A DNA stretch of 30,488 nt, taken from assembly GCA_016721945.1 (NCBI GenBank), contig JADKHC010000025.1:1-30488 (forward strand), read 5' to 3'. This DNA is from Verrucomicrobiota bacterium (GTDB lineage: Bacteria; Verrucomicrobiota; Verrucomicrobiia; Opitutales; Opitutaceae). Shown piece after piece: positions 29,736-30,488 of this stretch. The notes beneath the pieces were generated by a model. It was not told the DNA's origin. It searched no databases and worked only from the letters and a program-made list of their open reading frames with translations. The position numbers were made by a program, and so were the translations under genes. The first letter of the stretch is position 1. Each line of letters starts with the position of its first letter.

Positions 29736-29817
29736 TTTTACAGAAGAAAACGAAGGTAACGAAGAGATCTAGGAAGTACCAGGAGGCCTTCGTTCTCTTT
29801 GTTATCTTCTGTTCAAA
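29736..29817. repeat. Inverted repeat with arms of iterated 9-bp units
   Basis: Left arm 29736-29764 and right arm 29788-29817 are imperfect reverse complements sharing ACAGAAG...AAC...AACGAAG. Each arm is made of 9-bp units (GAAGAAAAC, GAAGGTAAC, GAAGAGATC in the left arm). The arms enclose 23 bp and the whole could fold as a long hairpin. It is the third element of this design after 8452-8611 and 12401-12551, with different sequence. Confidence 0.7.
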
Positions 29818-29886
29818 GTCTGATAGTTTGGGGCTGTTGGTATTATGTAATAACCGGAGAAAAATAACCGAACCTGCGATTACCGG

Positions 29887-30488
29887 CTATTTTGAGCCAG
29901 CGAGAGCTTTGCGTGCCTCGGCTGCCAAGTCAGGGCGCAAACCGGCTTCGAGGGATTTTTGCAGTGACTGGCGTCCGCCGGTTTGATCTTTGGATTGAAG
30001 CTGGGCCATGCCTAAATAGTACAACAGTTCGGCATCGTTGGGCCGAGCAATTGCACTCTGTTTTAGGAGGCTCACAGAGCGGTTTGTTTCCCCACCGTTG
30101 CGATAGACTAGGATTCCGAGCGCCTTGGCCAGCTCGGGATCGTTTGGCAAAGCAGTACGAGCTTGTTGGGCTAAATCGAAGGCCTTTCGGTCAAATGCAG
30201 GTTGGGCCGCACCGAGGATGGCGATGCGAACTTTGGCTGGGAAAAAATCGGGGAAGCGCGCGAGTGCTTTTTCGTAAGCGATCCGGGCTGCCGAGGAATC
30301 GCCTCGCTGTTCGCTCAGCGCACCTGCGGCCATTAGCGCAGGAACATAACCAGGCTCGGTTTTCAGCAGCTGGTCAACTTGATTGGTTGCTGCGGGTGCG
30401 GGGGCTAACGAGAGCGCAAGCATCTCCAGAAAACGGCTCGCCTGATTGGTTCTTCCAAATGGTTTCGTCAGCTGCTCATTAGCGGTGG
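29887..30488 (-). CDS. TPR-repeat protein, C-terminal part (cut by window edge)
   Basis: The frame is open from the right window edge (30488) to a TAG at 29887, so this is the C-terminal 199 or so residues of a longer protein. An internal Met at 30423 is unlikely to be the true start because the upstream codons (TANEQLTKPFGRTNQASRFLE) read as protein. Tetratricopeptide-like helix pairs are evident: VPALMAAGALSEQRGDSSAARIAYEKALARFP, then KAFDLAQQARTALPNDPELAKALGILVYRNG, and AELLYYLGMAQLQSKDQTGGRQSLQKSLEAG, with the usual A-x-x-x-A and proline after helix B. TPR proteins scaffold protein complexes. No other domain can be seen in the visible part, so its role is unknown. Confidence 0.85.
   Translation of the reverse strand, partial: TANEQLTKPFGRTNQASRFLEMLALSLAPAPAATNQVDQLLKTEPGYVPALMAAGALSEQRGDSSAARIAYEKALARFPDFFPAKVRIAILGAAQPAFDRKAFDLAQQARTALPNDPELAKALGILVYRNGGETNRSVSLLKQSAIARPNDAELLYYLGMAQLQSKDQTGGRQSLQKSLEAGLRPDLAAEARKALAGSK

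Larger units (their letters stand above)
29559..29886. other. Intergenic region with terminator and iterated-unit inverted repeat
   Basis: These 328 bp between convergent genes contain the terminator at 29585-29612 and the inverted repeat at 29736-29817. The rest is AT-rich without a supportable gene. A smaller repeat of GTTATACCAATG/TTGGTATTATG type (29673 and 29838 regions) partly pairs, but is weak. Confidence 0.5.

Overview
The window looks like ordinary chromosome from a Verrucomicrobiota bacterium, most likely of the Opitutaceae. The coding DNA is fairly GC-rich. Two secreted proteins end in Gram-negative C-terminal sorting tails: one resembles VPDSG-CTERM, a Verrucomicrobia-type signal, and one resembles GlyGly-CTERM. 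There is a menaquinone gene (menB), and the gaps between genes are rich in small palindromic repeats. The genus is inference. No rRNA, CRISPR array, prophage or transposase gene was found.

Layout. The left edge holds the end of a CBS-domain protein and a small conserved hypothetical. A minus-strand pair follows, a lone ABC ATPase overlapping a CaCA-type cation antiporter (827-2679). Next are a secreted EEP-family nuclease/phosphatase, an AT-rich secreted protein of unknown function, a WecG/TagA/CpsF glycosyltransferase coupled to a HAD hydrolase, and an exported oligoendopeptidase F (to 8367). Between 8368 and 12815 are a purine phosphoribosyltransferase, an FbpC-like ATPase and an unusually long solute-binding protein with no permease, separated by repeat-filled gaps. 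From 12816 to 18469 come a cysteine-rich PAS histidine kinase, an excisionase-type HTH fused to a PTS EIIA domain, tRNA-Leu(GAG), and a large secreted pectate-lyase-fold protein with four Ig-like domains. From 18477 to 28162 come a GNAT acetyltransferase, the Kup potassium transporter, MenB, a secreted papain-like peptidase, class II fructose-bisphosphate aldolase, a membrane-anchored coiled-coil protein and topoisomerase III. The right end has a 700-bp non-coding region with a candidate sigma-54 promoter in front of a VPDSG-CTERM-like surface protein, then the end of a TPR protein cut by the window edge.

How the parts relate. Most genes are housekeeping or single-purpose and do not form one pathway. 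The clearest links are the ABC ATPase with the antiporter (4-base overlap), the HAD hydrolase with the glycosyltransferase (4-base overlap), and the ATPase with the solute-binding protein. Several proteins are exported (EEP enzyme, PepF, papain-like peptidase, pectate-lyase-like protein, VPDSG-like protein), which fits a polymer-degrading, surface-decorating lifestyle.

The most interesting material is non-coding. One family of REP-like hairpins carries a TCCC loop. A head-to-head pair of a second hairpin type lies at 12628-12703. At least four unrelated sequence families share one design, an arm made of about three iterated 8-10 bp units, usually paired with an inverted partner. None of the last group fits a standard feature type.
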